Positions 32,787 to 42,925 are shown, numbered from the stretch's first letter. The stretch is DNA of 64,000 bases from Halomonas sp. QHL1 (GCF_001882345.1 NZ_MINL01000001.1:747944-811943), one strand, 5' to 3'. Program-made: numbers and translations. The notes: a model not told the origin generated them from the letters alone.

Positions 32787-33266
32787 GTGATTAAAACGGT
32801 CTGGCTAAAACGCCTTTTGATTTTAAGCGGTGTGGGGCTACTCAGCCTAGCCGGGTGGCTCTGGTTAACCATGCTCAGCCCGTGGTTTTATGACCGCCCC
32901 GATGATCTTCCCACTATTGAACAGCGCACTCATCAGGTCTTTGTGTATGGCACGCTACGCTATGCCCCTATCCGCTTGGCCGTCATGGGTAGTTTTGGCG
33001 CTCCAAAGGAAGCCGTGCTAGAGGGGTATCAGCGCAGCGGTCTCGACCTTTCACCCCAGCCAGGAAGTAACGTGGAAGGCTTATTGTTACGCGTGGATGC
33101 CGAAGAGTTGGCTCGCCTTGATCGCTACGAGCGGCTGGGAGTTCGCTACGAACGGATGGCAATAACCCTTGGCGATGGCACTCGCGCTTGGGTCTATCTT
33201 CGCCTCCCAGAGCAACAAAATGCCTTTGTACCACACACGGACTTCCCGATTGCTCTGGTACCATAG
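32787..33266 (+). CDS. membrane-tethered gamma-glutamylcyclotransferase-like protein
   Basis: A protein of about 159 aa (189 from an upstream ATG at 32697) with one hydrophobic helix near the N-terminus (LKRLLILSGVGLLSLAGWLWLTML) followed by an AIG2/gamma-glutamylcyclotransferase-like domain: VFVYGTLRYAPIRLAVMG, VEGLLLRVDAEELARLDRYERLG and the closing AWVYL. I prefer GTG 32787, which has GAGG upstream and puts the helix at the N-terminus; this is not certain. Most family members are soluble, so the anchor is unusual. It may release 5-oxoproline from a gamma-glutamyl compound. Confidence 0.7.
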   Translation: MIKTVWLKRLLILSGVGLLSLAGWLWLTMLSPWFYDRPDDLPTIEQRTHQVFVYGTLRYAPIRLAVMGSFGAPKEAVLEGYQRSGLDLSPQPGSNVEGLLLRVDAEELARLDRYERLGVRYERMAITLGDGTRAWVYLRLPEQQNAFVPHTDFPIALVP

Positions 33267-33306
33267 ACCCCTATGGTAAGACGTATTTCCGTAACAGTTT
33301 CCATGA

Positions 33307-34334
<1,028 letters not shown>

Positions 34335-34348
34335 TAGTAAAAACCAGG

Positions 34349-35038
34349 TCAATAAAACCAAAGCCATAGGACGACGCCAGCGGCGATAAGTAATGCACCC
34401 AGCGCGCGTATACGCAGCGTGGCAGTATTAAACGGCTCATTACGTTCATCGACAGGCTGCTGGCGAAAACGTTTGGTACCTACAAACATCGCCGCTACCA
34501 GCGATTCGCCCAGCAGCCGATGTACGATCAGACCAGCGAGATGCAGCCCGATTAGGATGATGAGTAGATCACTATTGAGCTGATGCAAGGTTCTAAGCTG
34601 GCTGCCCACCCCATCGCCAAATAAGCCATAGAGCGGTGCCTGAAAAAAGATATCGTCACTTAAGAACAGGCCACTCACTGCTTGAAAACTTAGCGAGAGC
34701 AGCATCAATAGCACCATCCAGCCGCCTAGCGGATTGTGACTGGCATAAGCGCTGGGTTGGCGCTTGAGGAGCATCTTGGAATAGGCGACTGTTTCAGCGG
34801 GTGGATATAAAAACGTTATAAATCTCGCATACACACTGCCCAGAGCTCCCCACAACCAGCGGAAGATGAGCAGACCTATTACCAGGTAGCCCGCTTGTGC
34901 GTGCACTTCAACCGGGAATAGGAAGGGCGCACCGCTGGTCTTGGTGGTATAAAAAGAGACCAACACCGCCGCCACTAAGCCCCAGTGAAACAGGCGAATC
35001 CAACCATCCCATACCTCAATCGCTACCTTATCGCGCAT
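34349..35038 (-). CDS. cytochrome b561-family di-haem membrane protein
   Basis: A 229-aa membrane protein with about five helices and the prokaryotic cytochrome b561/Ni-Fe hydrogenase cytochrome b pattern: VWDGWIRLFHWGLVAAVLVSF (His18), VEVHAQAGYLVIGLLIFRWLWG, then HQLNSDLLIILIGLHLAGLIVHRLLG, giving His ligands for two haems. It likely moves electrons between the quinone pool and a periplasmic c-type cytochrome or catalytic subunit, but no such partner is adjacent. Divergent from pdxH. Confidence 0.87.
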   Translation of the reverse strand: MRDKVAIEVWDGWIRLFHWGLVAAVLVSFYTTKTSGAPFLFPVEVHAQAGYLVIGLLIFRWLWGALGSVYARFITFLYPPAETVAYSKMLLKRQPSAYASHNPLGGWMVLLMLLSLSFQAVSGLFLSDDIFFQAPLYGLFGDGVGSQLRTLHQLNSDLLIILIGLHLAGLIVHRLLGESLVAAMFVGTKRFRQQPVDERNEPFNTATLRIRALGALLIAAGVVLWLWFY

Positions 35039-35244
35039 GGCCTGTTCTCTCCCAGTAGTGATGAGCCCAAAATGATGAGATAGCTTCGCATTAATTTTGG
35101 CTTTCTCCTAGAATGCGAGACAGTTAGCCGCAATCGATAGTCACAACGATAAATCGCGACGCGTTTAACATCCTTTGATGTCGGTCACTTGAGCTTTAAA
35201 GGCAGACCAGCGAACATGGATGAAATTCCAGGGAGAAGCATTCG

Positions 35245-35889
35245 ATGACACGTAACATAGCCGATATCAGGCGTGATTATGAAGGCGGCAAGTTAGACGA
35301 GTCCCAGGCACCCGATGATCCATTCGTGTTATTCGATGAGTGGTTCACCCTTGCGTTGGAAAAAGAGGGTCAAGATGGCAACGCCATGACGCTAGCCACC
35401 GTTGATAGCCAGGGCCGCCCCCACGCTCGAGTGGTGCTGTTAAAGGGATTTGATGAGCACGGCATGGTTTTTTTTACCAATTACCACAGCCATAAGGGCA
35501 GTGAATTGAGCAATGTGCCCTTCGCGGCCATGACGTTCTGGTGGCCTTCACTCTCCCGTCAAGTGCGCATCGAAGGGCCTGTTGAACAGATTTCAGCCGA
35601 TGAGTCTGATGAGTACTTTGCCAGCCGCCCCCGGGGCAGCCAATTGGGCGCTTGGATTGCGACTCAAAGCGTGGTGATTCCTGGCCGTAAATGGATCGAA
35701 GAGCGTCAAAAGCGCTTTGAACAAGCCTACGATGGCCAGGACATCCCCCGCCCGATCCACTGGGGTGGCTATCGTGTCACTCCGGAAATGATCGAGTTTT
35801 GGCAAGGCCAGCCTAGCCGCTTACACGATCGCCTACGCTTTGAGCGTCGCGACGGCGGTGAATGGAGCCGTTTCCGCATGGCGCCATAA
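35245..35889 (+). CDS. pdxH: pyridoxamine 5'-phosphate oxidase
   Basis: An FMN enzyme that oxidises pyridoxine or pyridoxamine phosphate to PLP. The 214-aa protein has AMTLATVDSQGRPHARVVLLKGFDEHGMVFFTNYHSHKG, FWWPSLSRQVRIEG, SRPRGSQLGAWIATQS and the C-terminal RLHDRLRFERRDGGEWSRFRMAP, all diagnostic. PLP is the cofactor of EctB among others. A clear terminator hairpin follows. Confidence 0.95.
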   Translation: MTRNIADIRRDYEGGKLDESQAPDDPFVLFDEWFTLALEKEGQDGNAMTLATVDSQGRPHARVVLLKGFDEHGMVFFTNYHSHKGSELSNVPFAAMTFWWPSLSRQVRIEGPVEQISADESDEYFASRPRGSQLGAWIATQSVVIPGRKWIEERQKRFEQAYDGQDIPRPIHWGGYRVTPEMIEFWQGQPSRLHDRLRFERRDGGEWSRFRMAP

Positions 35890-35918
35890 CGTCAGTTCAG
35901 CAACAAGCTTGTGGTTTG

Positions 35919-35941
35919 GGCCTGCGTTTTATACGCAGGCC
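35919..35941 (+). terminator. rho-independent terminator after pdxH
   Basis: GGCCTGCGT pairs perfectly with ACGCAGGCC across a 5-base loop and is followed by TTCTT, 30 bases after the pdxH stop. Confidence 0.8.
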
Positions 35942-35974
35942 TTCTTATAGCTGTTATTAAAGCTTTTAAAAGGC

Positions 35975-38722
35975 CTAATCGGGTAGGCTCTCAAGCCGGT
36001 GGCGCTGCCATTCACTTTCGGGTTCATTTAGGCGCAGCACGGCATCAATCACCTGCTCCTCCATGTTGTAGCGGCATTTAAAGCCTAAGTGCTTCATTAG
36101 CGCCCGCATCGGATGGTTATCGACCATAATTTTGCCGATCATCTCCAGAGTGCCAATGTTAGTGCAGTAATCGATCATCTTCTTCATCAGCAGGCTACCA
36201 ATACCCAGCCCCTGCAGGTCATCGCGAATAATGACCGAGAACTCGGTACGAATATTGTCCGGGTCATTCCATACCCGCACCACCCCAAGCATCTCTTTGC
36301 TGCCATCGTCGCCTAAATATTCAGCAATGAATGCCATCTGTCGGTCGTAATTGATATGCGACAGAATAGATAAGTCACGCTGGGTTAAGTTGGACTTGTT
36401 ATGGAAATAGCGGAAACGAATACTCTCTTCCGAGAGCTGACGATGGAAAGTGGTAATTAGGTGAGCGTCTTCGGCACGAATAGGCCTTACCTCGACCTGC
36501 CAGCCGTTTTTCAGCGTCACCCATTCACGTAGCTCTTCAGGGTACGGCATGATCGCAAAGCGCGATGGTGTACCCAGATCCATGGCGAAATCAACGGCGA
36601 CCATGCCGTCACGATTCAGCAGTAGTGGATTCACTTCCAAACCCCGCAGATCGCTTAGATCGGAGGCCATTTGCGATAGCTTGACCAGCATTTGGCACAA
36701 GTGCTGAATGTCACGCTCTGGGTCGGCGGAGTGTTCCCGAATTAATGAGGCAGCGTGGGTTCTACCCACGACATCGGCAGCCAGGCTCATATTGAGCGGC
36801 GGCAGAGCCACTTGGCGGTCGGCCAGCACGTTGACCTTATAGCCACCGATGCCGAAGACAATAAGCGGGCCGAACACCGGGTCCCGAGTAATGCCCGCGC
36901 ATATCTGCATTGAGTGCTTGCCACGCTGCATGGGCTGCAAGCAGTACTCGCGGATCGCGTACTCGGGAAATTTCTCAGCGACCTTCTCGCCTAGCTGACG
37001 AACGCCTTCCGCTACCTGTTCGGGCGTGTCTAAATCCTGTAACAAGCCCGCGGAAATTTTATGCGGGTGCTTGCGGTAGCGGTAAGGTCGGCAGTTGCCT
37101 TCATGAACCACTTTCAGCGCTTTGGTGCCAGGAATCTCCGCAGCGCGGGCAAGCGCTTCATCGGGGTTGGCCAAATACACGCTGGGCGCCGTGGGAATAC
37201 CATAGGCTTCAAGCACTTGCGCGGTTTCAGAGTGAGTTAAGGTTTGCCTGCCTCGCTCTTTTGCCTGCTTAATCAACGTACGGCACTGGGCGCGTATTTC
37301 TGGACTGGTGGAGAACGGCAGACTGGGGGGAATCTCCTGCAGCAGCGCTTGAACGCGCTGATAAATCACCATATGCATAAACGCCTTAACGGCTTTTTCT
37401 GGTGAAATATAGGTCGGAATCCCAGCTAAATTGCAGATATGGCGCGCATTAAGCGCCTCTTTTAAACCCATCCAACTGGTCAGCAGATTGCGGCGAAACT
37501 TCTTGCGGTTATCGATCAGCGCCTGGGCAGTCACTAGCGATGGCGCCATCCGGGTGGGCGCGTGAACCACCAGCACCGCATCCACGTTGGCATCCGCGGC
37601 CACAATCTCCAGCGCTTGGACAAATCGTTCGGGCGAGGCGTTGCCGCCCAGATCCACCGGGTTTTCGCCCGGCTTGCTCATGTCGACCTCGCTACGGTGC
37701 AGCGCTGCCTGGGTTTCAGCGCTAAATTCAGCCAATTTGCCGCCTGCGCTAATCAGCTTATCGATAGCCAGCATGGCGGGACCCAAACCGTTTGACACGA
37801 TGGCTAGACGATCGCCCTTTAGGGGTTTCATGCGCGAAAGCGTTTCCAGCGCATCGAGTAGCTCGTCGGAGTCATCTACCCGCACGACCCCTGCCCGGGC
37901 AAAAGCAGCATCAAACACTACGTCGCGGTTAGCAATCCCCGGCGTGGGTGCCATGCCGGAAATATCCGATTCTGGCGTGCGACCGCTTTTTATCGCCAGA
38001 ACCAAACGATTACGTGACGCATCGCGCACGGCGGTCATAAAGTGCTGGGCGTCGCTGATTCGCTCAAGGTGCAGCATAATGGCCTGAGCGGGCGAGAATT
38101 GATTAACGTAATCGATCAGGTCTGGCAACAGCACGTCGACGCTGTCGCCAACGGTAATCAGGTGAGAAAAGCCCACATCACGCCCCGCGGCCCAGTCGAT
38201 CATTGCATTGGCAAGCATTCCGGACTGGCCCAGGTAAGCGACGCGGCCCGCTTGCACCGGTTGACTGGCATACGAGGCGTTAAGCTTTTTGCCTGGGACA
38301 ATCAGCCCCATACACTCGGGGCCTAGTACACGAATGCCCGAGACGCGTGCTGCACTCAACATGCGTTCGCGAACGGAGCCCTTATTACCCTTATCCCGAT
38401 CCAGGTAAGCGCCTCCTGAGAGTACCAGGGCCGCTTTGACACCGTACTGCCCAAGCTTTTTAATCAGATCAGGGACGCCTTCAATAGGCGAGCAGACCAC
38501 GGCTAAGTCGGGCACTTCAGGTAGCTCGCTTACGCGGCTTACGCACGGTACGCCGAAGACCTGGGAGTAGCCTTTAAGATTGACCGCCCAGAGCGGCCCT
38601 TTAAAGCCACCCTCCTGAATGTTTCTCAGCACTAAACCGCCCAACGACCCAGGCTTTTCAGAGGCACCAAACACCGCTAGTGTGCGAGGTTCGAAAAAAT
38701 GGTGTAAAAAGCGCGTACTCAA
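35975..38722 (-). CDS. Pat-type protein lysine acetyltransferase (acyl-CoA synthetase-GNAT fusion)
   Basis: A 915-aa fusion of an NDP-forming acyl-CoA synthetase-like region (CoA-binding fold 1-130, ligase fold to about 460, ATP-grasp about 490-710) and a C-terminal GNAT domain (about 740-890, with LQGLGIGSLLMKKMIDYC). Pat/Pka enzymes acetylate lysines of metabolic enzymes such as acetyl-CoA synthetase. The position of the catalytic phosphohistidine is Pro259 (APTPG), so the synthetase part should be inactive and regulatory, as in known Pat. The start is TTG with GGGGAG 7 bases upstream. It is divergent from a deacetylase-family gene. Confidence 0.88.
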   Translation of the reverse strand: MSTRFLHHFFEPRTLAVFGASEKPGSLGGLVLRNIQEGGFKGPLWAVNLKGYSQVFGVPCVSRVSELPEVPDLAVVCSPIEGVPDLIKKLGQYGVKAALVLSGGAYLDRDKGNKGSVRERMLSAARVSGIRVLGPECMGLIVPGKKLNASYASQPVQAGRVAYLGQSGMLANAMIDWAAGRDVGFSHLITVGDSVDVLLPDLIDYVNQFSPAQAIMLHLERISDAQHFMTAVRDASRNRLVLAIKSGRTPESDISGMAPTPGIANRDVVFDAAFARAGVVRVDDSDELLDALETLSRMKPLKGDRLAIVSNGLGPAMLAIDKLISAGGKLAEFSAETQAALHRSEVDMSKPGENPVDLGGNASPERFVQALEIVAADANVDAVLVVHAPTRMAPSLVTAQALIDNRKKFRRNLLTSWMGLKEALNARHICNLAGIPTYISPEKAVKAFMHMVIYQRVQALLQEIPPSLPFSTSPEIRAQCRTLIKQAKERGRQTLTHSETAQVLEAYGIPTAPSVYLANPDEALARAAEIPGTKALKVVHEGNCRPYRYRKHPHKISAGLLQDLDTPEQVAEGVRQLGEKVAEKFPEYAIREYCLQPMQRGKHSMQICAGITRDPVFGPLIVFGIGGYKVNVLADRQVALPPLNMSLAADVVGRTHAASLIREHSADPERDIQHLCQMLVKLSQMASDLSDLRGLEVNPLLLNRDGMVAVDFAMDLGTPSRFAIMPYPEELREWVTLKNGWQVEVRPIRAEDAHLITTFHRQLSEESIRFRYFHNKSNLTQRDLSILSHINYDRQMAFIAEYLGDDGSKEMLGVVRVWNDPDNIRTEFSVIIRDDLQGLGIGSLLMKKMIDYCTNIGTLEMIGKIMVDNHPMRALMKHLGFKCRYNMEEQVIDAVLRLNEPESEWQRHRLESLPD

Positions 38723-38825
38723 AATGCGTCTCCCCTGAAATGAATCGCGGCTGTACGACTTATTGACACTGTCGCCCAGGCCCTGAAGGCGATTAAGGTG
38801 GCATCAATAATAATGGAGCGTTGGA

Positions 38826-39767
38826 ATGATTACCGCCTACCTTACCCACCCAGACTGCTCATTGCACCACATGGGCCCGGAGCATCCTGAAAGCCCCCAG
38901 CGTCTGGAGGCCATTCGCGCTCGCCTATCTCTTGCTGGGTTATTACAGCAAACCATGCAGGCCGATGCCAAGGAAGCCTGCGAGGAGGCTCTTGCCAGGG
39001 TACACCCCTTGCGCCACCTGCGCTCTCTGGATAAATGTTTGCCCACCGAAGGTATCGTTACGTTAGACAGCGATACCATGATGAACCCTGACAGCCTGCA
39101 AGCCGCGCGGGTGGCCGCAGGAGCGGTGATTCGTGGGGTAGATCAGGTATTTAAGCGTCAGGCGGATAATGTCTTTTGTGCGGTTAGGCCGCCAGGCCAC
39201 CATGCGGAAGCCAGCGATGCGATGGGGTTCTGTTTTTACAACAATATCGCCGTCGGCGCGGCCCATGCGCGAGCTAAATACGGTGCCAAACGTATCGCCA
39301 TTTTGGATTTCGACGTGCACCAGTGCAATGGCACCATCGATATCTTTAAAAATGATCCCGAGGTGCTTATCTGCACCAGCTTCCAGTATCCGTTTTACCC
39401 GTGGCGTTATTTGCGCAGCGAGTGGCAAAACGTGGTGAATACCCCGCTGGAAGTGGGCACCGATGGCCCAGAGTTCCGGCGCATCATCGAAAACCACTGG
39501 CTACCTGCCCTGCACGCCTTTAAACCTGACTTGGTGATGCTATCCGCGGGTTTCGACGCTCACCGTGATGACCCCATGGGTGATATCTGCCTAGAGGATG
39601 AAGACTTCTACTGGATTACCCATCTGGCCATGGAGATCGCCACCCTGTATGCCGATAACCGCATTGTATCGGTGCTTGAAGGCGGCTATAACCCAAAGTC
39701 GCTGGCGAGTGGCGTTGAGGCGCATCTAAAAGCGCTTTTGGGACTGCCTTTCGCTGAAGTGCCTTAG
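38826..39767 (+). CDS. histone deacetylase-family protein
   Basis: A 313-aa arginase/deacetylase-fold protein. The HDAC signatures are RPPGHHAEASDAMGFCFYNNIAVGAA (His125, His126) and LDFDVHQCNGT (metal ligands Asp163 and His165), with the third ligand in LSAGFDAHRDDP. The family motif is usually DVHHGNGT; here Gln-Cys replaces His-Gly just after the metal His, which may tune the substrate. Members act on acetyl-lysine, acetylpolyamines or related amides. Its divergent neighbour is a Pat-type acetyltransferase, so reversal of protein acetylation is a fair inference. Confidence 0.87.
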   Translation: MITAYLTHPDCSLHHMGPEHPESPQRLEAIRARLSLAGLLQQTMQADAKEACEEALARVHPLRHLRSLDKCLPTEGIVTLDSDTMMNPDSLQAARVAAGAVIRGVDQVFKRQADNVFCAVRPPGHHAEASDAMGFCFYNNIAVGAAHARAKYGAKRIAILDFDVHQCNGTIDIFKNDPEVLICTSFQYPFYPWRYLRSEWQNVVNTPLEVGTDGPEFRRIIENHWLPALHAFKPDLVMLSAGFDAHRDDPMGDICLEDEDFYWITHLAMEIATLYADNRIVSVLEGGYNPKSLASGVEAHLKALLGLPFAEVP

Positions 39768-39891
39768 CATACACCTTAAGCACTCTTGCCTCTGGCGGCC
39801 GTTCTTGGCCACTTCTTTGCTGTGATATCATGGTTGTTTACGCGCGCCTATAAACACGCACCGTTAGACAACGCAGCCAATGTGACGACCT

Positions 39892-40524
39892 ATGACAGCT
39901 ACGACTGAAGAGCATGCCGCGCTGCGTATTGCATCGGGAAGCAAACCCTTTGTTGAACCGTTGCGTTTAGGCGAGCGGCTCAAGCAAATTCGCCTCGCTA
40001 ATCAGTGGACGTTGGAAGAGGTTAGCCAGCGCACCGGGCTTGCTCGCTCAACGCTCTCTAAAATTGAGAACGACCAAGTCTCCCCCACCTTTAGCGTGGT
40101 GCAAAAACTCACTACCGGGCTTAACATCGACCTGCCGCAATTGCTCACGCCCCCCAAACGGGAGCGTTACACCATGGGGCGGCGCGATTTGACCCGTAAA
40201 GGCAAAGGGCAACTGCACCCCACGCCCACGTACGAGCACGAATTATTGGGCCATCAGCTCGCCCAAAAGCGCATGATTCCGTTCAAAACCATCGTACGGG
40301 CACGCAGCTTTGACGAGTATCATCAGTGGGTACGCCACGATGGCGAAGAGTTTTTGATGGTACTGCACGGCGATATTATGCTGTATACCGAATTTTACGC
40401 CCCGCTAGTGCTAACCGAGGGCGACAGCATCTATTTTGATAGTGATATGGGCCACGCCCTGGTATCCACCAGTCCAGACGATGCCGTTGTTTTGTCGGTG
40501 TGTACGCGCGGTGATGTGGATTAA
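39892..40524 (+). CDS. XRE-family regulator with cupin domain
   Basis: A 210-aa regulator. Residues 24-80 form a Cro/C1-type helix-turn-helix (LGERLKQIRLANQWTLEEVSQRTGLARSTLSKIENDQVSPTFSVVQKL), and about 125-208 form a cupin (WVRHDGEEFLMVLHGDIMLYTEF, LTEGDSIYFDSDMGHALVS). This class (PuuR/SutR-like) senses small metabolites through the cupin. The target is not evident: upstream lies the deacetylase gene in the same direction, 124 bases away, and downstream the convergent tus operon. Confidence 0.88.
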   Translation: MTATTEEHAALRIASGSKPFVEPLRLGERLKQIRLANQWTLEEVSQRTGLARSTLSKIENDQVSPTFSVVQKLTTGLNIDLPQLLTPPKRERYTMGRRDLTRKGKGQLHPTPTYEHELLGHQLAQKRMIPFKTIVRARSFDEYHQWVRHDGEEFLMVLHGDIMLYTEFYAPLVLTEGDSIYFDSDMGHALVSTSPDDAVVLSVCTRGDVD

Positions 40525-40558
40525 GACTGTTCCAAAACCTGCAAGTCATTCACACCGG

Positions 40559-40909
40559 CTATAGGCAGTTGGTAGGCTTCGGCAGTCCGGCCAGACGAGC
40601 AATTCGCTTTGCCGGGCTGCCGGGGAATAGCTGCATCAGGTAAATCGAGCGCCCTTTCTCTTCACCCAGTGCGTTTTTGGTTGCTTTCACAAGCGGCCGC
40701 ATCGCCGGTGCCATTTCATAACGATGGTAAAATGCCCGCACTACTTGGATGACTTCCCAATGTTCAGCGGTAAGCGTTAAACCCTCTTCTTCAGCCATTA
40801 AATGAGCAACGGATTCGTCCCACTCTGACTGATTAACGAGATAACCCTCCGGGTCTAGCGGAAACTTATTTGGCGAATAAAGATAACGGTATATTTTTGG
40901 TTCGGACAT
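40559..40909 (-). CDS. tusE: TusE/DsrC-family sulfurtransferase
   Basis: TusE accepts persulfide sulfur from TusBCD and hands it to MnmA for 2-thiouridine in tRNA. The 116-aa protein ends LAGLPKPTNCL with the reactive penultimate Cys115. The second cysteine of true DsrC, about ten residues earlier, is absent (AKRIARLAG), so this is TusE rather than a sulfite-reduction DsrC. Last gene of tusD-tusC-tusB-tusE, 2 bases after tusB. Confidence 0.92.
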   Translation of the reverse strand: MSEPKIYRYLYSPNKFPLDPEGYLVNQSEWDESVAHLMAEEEGLTLTAEHWEVIQVVRAFYHRYEMAPAMRPLVKATKNALGEEKGRSIYLMQLFPGSPAKRIARLAGLPKPTNCL

Positions 40910-40911
40910 AC

Positions 40912-41202
40912 TTAGTACCAGGTAACTGTCTTTTCATACTGCTCGGTGAGTGACACAAAACCGTCCATCTCAAGCGTTGGCAGCTCATTATCCTCGGCGA
41001 TGCTGGCCAGTCCGCGCGCGGTAAGATCTTCTGATAATAGGAATATGCGCGCCTTGCACTGCTGCCATGTTGCCCAGGAAGGATCAAGGGCAGCTGTTAC
41101 CGCTTCTTCGATCAGCAGCACTGCATCCTGATCGCCTATCGCCTGCTGCATTTGAGTGGATGCACTACTGTCAGGCGCTTTGGTGAGGATGTGTAGAATC
41201 AT
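40912..41202 (-). CDS. tusB: sulfurtransferase complex subunit TusB
   Basis: A 96-aa DsrH/TusB-type subunit, starting MILHILTKAPDSSA, which is the usual TusB opening, and ending VSLTEQYEKTVTWY. It forms the TusBCD heterohexamer that carries sulfur for tRNA 2-thiouridine. It lies between tusC (17 bases upstream) and tusE. TusB lacks the catalytic cysteine role of TusD; the single Cys (WQQCKAR) is not at a conserved active site. Confidence 0.88.
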   Translation of the reverse strand: MILHILTKAPDSSASTQMQQAIGDQDAVLLIEEAVTAALDPSWATWQQCKARIFLLSEDLTARGLASIAEDNELPTLEMDGFVSLTEQYEKTVTWY

Positions 41203-41219
41203 AGTGCGCTCACTAGGCC

Positions 41220-41585
41220 CTAAAAGTTAAGTATCTTGGCGTGTTGCTGCAATAGCCCGGGTATTTCCTGATCCGCTATTAGGGAGATGCCCTCCACCAG
41301 GGAGTCGGCGGATAGATGCATCGCATGCAGCGCCCCTTCTGCTACCCAAAGCTTGTCAATATCATACATTTCCAACATATCGATGGTAGGCAGCGTGGCT
41401 TTTTGGCCCGGCGCGCCACTGCCCTGCTCGTTCAGCAGTGCCATTATACCCTGCCCCATAAACAGCAAATGTACGGGCTGACCAAAGGCAGCCGCGACCA
41501 ATGCGGCATCTAACCCTTCACGTAACCAGTTTGAACCGTGGGGCGCGTGGCGAATTATCACTAATAGCGCATCAGATGTCGCCAT
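41220..41585 (-). CDS. tusC: sulfurtransferase complex subunit TusC
   Basis: A 121-aa DsrF/TusC-type subunit with LLVIIRHAPHGSNWLREGLDAALVAAAFGQPVHLLFMGQGIMALL, the family's N-terminal half, and YDIDKLWVAEGAL later. I chose the ATG at 41585 because AAAGGAG lies just before it; a start 18 bases further upstream would overlap tusD. Part of tusDCBE. Confidence 0.9.
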   Translation of the reverse strand: MATSDALLVIIRHAPHGSNWLREGLDAALVAAAFGQPVHLLFMGQGIMALLNEQGSGAPGQKATLPTIDMLEMYDIDKLWVAEGALHAMHLSADSLVEGISLIADQEIPGLLQQHAKILNF

Positions 41586-41595
41586 TGGCACTCCT

Positions 41596-41985
41596 TTAAG
41601 CAAACGTAATCAGGCGATCAGTGCGTTGCTGTAGCTCAAGCAGTTGCCCAAGCCCGGTCAACTCAAAAGGCGGTACTACATTAAAGGCCTGCTTGCCGTG
41701 TCGCTGCGCTTCAGACTCGCTCATCAGCCCACGCCGAAGCGCTGCAGCAATACAGACATCCAATTGAACTGCGTGCTGCTGATTCAGCTCAGCCCAAGCC
41801 TCTGTAAGGTTGAGCTCATCCTGGGGGGGAGCCATCAGCGAAGAGGCATTATGAACGCCGTCGTGATAGAAAAAAACACCCGCAATTTTATGCCCACGTG
41901 CGAGGACGGCATGGGCAAAACGTAATGCAGAGTGAGGGGCTGGGCTGCTATACGGCGCCCCCATCACCAATAAGCCGTACTGCAT
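41596..41985 (-). CDS. tusD: sulfurtransferase complex subunit TusD
   Basis: A 129-aa DsrE/TusD subunit that receives sulfur from TusA. The active Cys78 in QLDVCIAAALRRG is at the same number as in E. coli TusD. It starts MQYGLLVMGAPYSSPAPHSALRFAHAVL, as the family does. First gene of tusDCBE, transcribed away from the yccA terminator. Confidence 0.93.
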   Translation of the reverse strand: MQYGLLVMGAPYSSPAPHSALRFAHAVLARGHKIAGVFFYHDGVHNASSLMAPPQDELNLTEAWAELNQQHAVQLDVCIAAALRRGLMSESEAQRHGKQAFNVVPPFELTGLGQLLELQQRTDRLITFA

Positions 41986-42013
41986 GATGATAATACCTGG
42001 TAACGGTTACCCT

Positions 42014-42047
42014 AAAAAAAAGACAGGCCCTAGCAATAGGGCCTGTC
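42014..42047 (-). terminator. rho-independent terminator after the BI-1/YccA gene
   Basis: Read on the minus strand, a perfect 11-bp stem (GACAGGCCCTA with TAGGGCCTGTC, 4-base loop) runs into eight T. It ends the YccA-type gene and separates it from tusD. Confidence 0.92.
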
Positions 42048-42070
42048 ATATCGTCTATCGCTTGCTTAGA

Positions 42071-42751
42071 TCAATCGTTGCTCATAATACCCAAGATCGA
42101 CAACAGGCTAACAAACAGGTTGTAGATGGATACGTAGAGCGTCACTGTGGCGAGAATGTAGTTAGTTTCGCCAGCGCGGTGAATAATCTCACTGGTTTGA
42201 TACAGAATGGCCGCTGAAGCAAACAGCACAAAACCAGCAGAAACCATCAGTGAGAGCGCCGGGATATTAAAGAAGAAGCCAGCCACCATGGCCAGAATCA
42301 ACACAATGGCACCCGCCATCAGGAAATTGCCCAAGAAGCTGAAGTCTTTCTTGGTGGTTAGCGCTACCGCTGAAAGGCCAACAAACGTCAGGCCTGTCAT
42401 GGCCAGCGCATTCATGATCAACGCACCGCCGTTAGGCAGGGTCAGATAGGCAGACAGAATCGGCCCAAGCGTAAAGCCCATAAACCCGGTAAAGGCGAAC
42501 GTTGCCAACAAACCGGCTGCAGAGTTCGCGGTTTTGTGAACCAGGAACATCAAGCCGTAGGCACCAATCAAGAACACAAAGATGTTCATTTGTTGGATAC
42601 CGAGGGCTACAGCAGCGCCTGCGGTGACTGCTGAGAACAGCAGCGTCATTGCCAGTAGCGCGTAGGTGTTACGCAACACCTTGTTAGTGCTAACACTGTT
42701 GGCAACATCACTCGATTGAGGACGAGCCATACGTGAATCGTTGTAAGCCAT
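42071..42751 (-). CDS. yccA: Bax inhibitor-1/YccA-family membrane protein
   Basis: A 226-aa protein with seven hydrophobic helices after a polar N-terminus of about 30 residues. YALLAMTLLFSAVTAGAAVALG and the final LYVSIYNLFVSLLSILGIMSND match the YccA branch of the BI-1 family, whose E. coli member inhibits the FtsH protease. The ATG at 42751 is preceded by GGGAG; 13 further upstream codons exist but do not match. In E. coli yccA is also next to tusE, so this neighbourhood is old. Confidence 0.9.
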   Translation of the reverse strand: MAYNDSRMARPQSSDVANSVSTNKVLRNTYALLAMTLLFSAVTAGAAVALGIQQMNIFVFLIGAYGLMFLVHKTANSAAGLLATFAFTGFMGFTLGPILSAYLTLPNGGALIMNALAMTGLTFVGLSAVALTTKKDFSFLGNFLMAGAIVLILAMVAGFFFNIPALSLMVSAGFVLFASAAILYQTSEIIHRAGETNYILATVTLYVSIYNLFVSLLSILGIMSND

Positions 42752-42925
42752 GTGTTCATGCTCCCTAATGGTATTTCCAACAACTGACAAGCATGCCGTT
42801 ACCGAGTTCCAGACGCAAGCCTTTGTCTATTTAGCAAAGTCTTCCTCGTAAATGGTTATTCAACGTTGAGCCAGCCTAACCAGCATTGTCTATGCTTGTT
42901 GAACACTCCTTTGGACACCACAACG

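Noticed and set aside
37587-38087. 166-codon open frame opposite the Pat-type gene
   Set aside because: Low-complexity Ser/Arg composition typical of antisense frames; the opposite strand carries a well-supported 915-aa protein.
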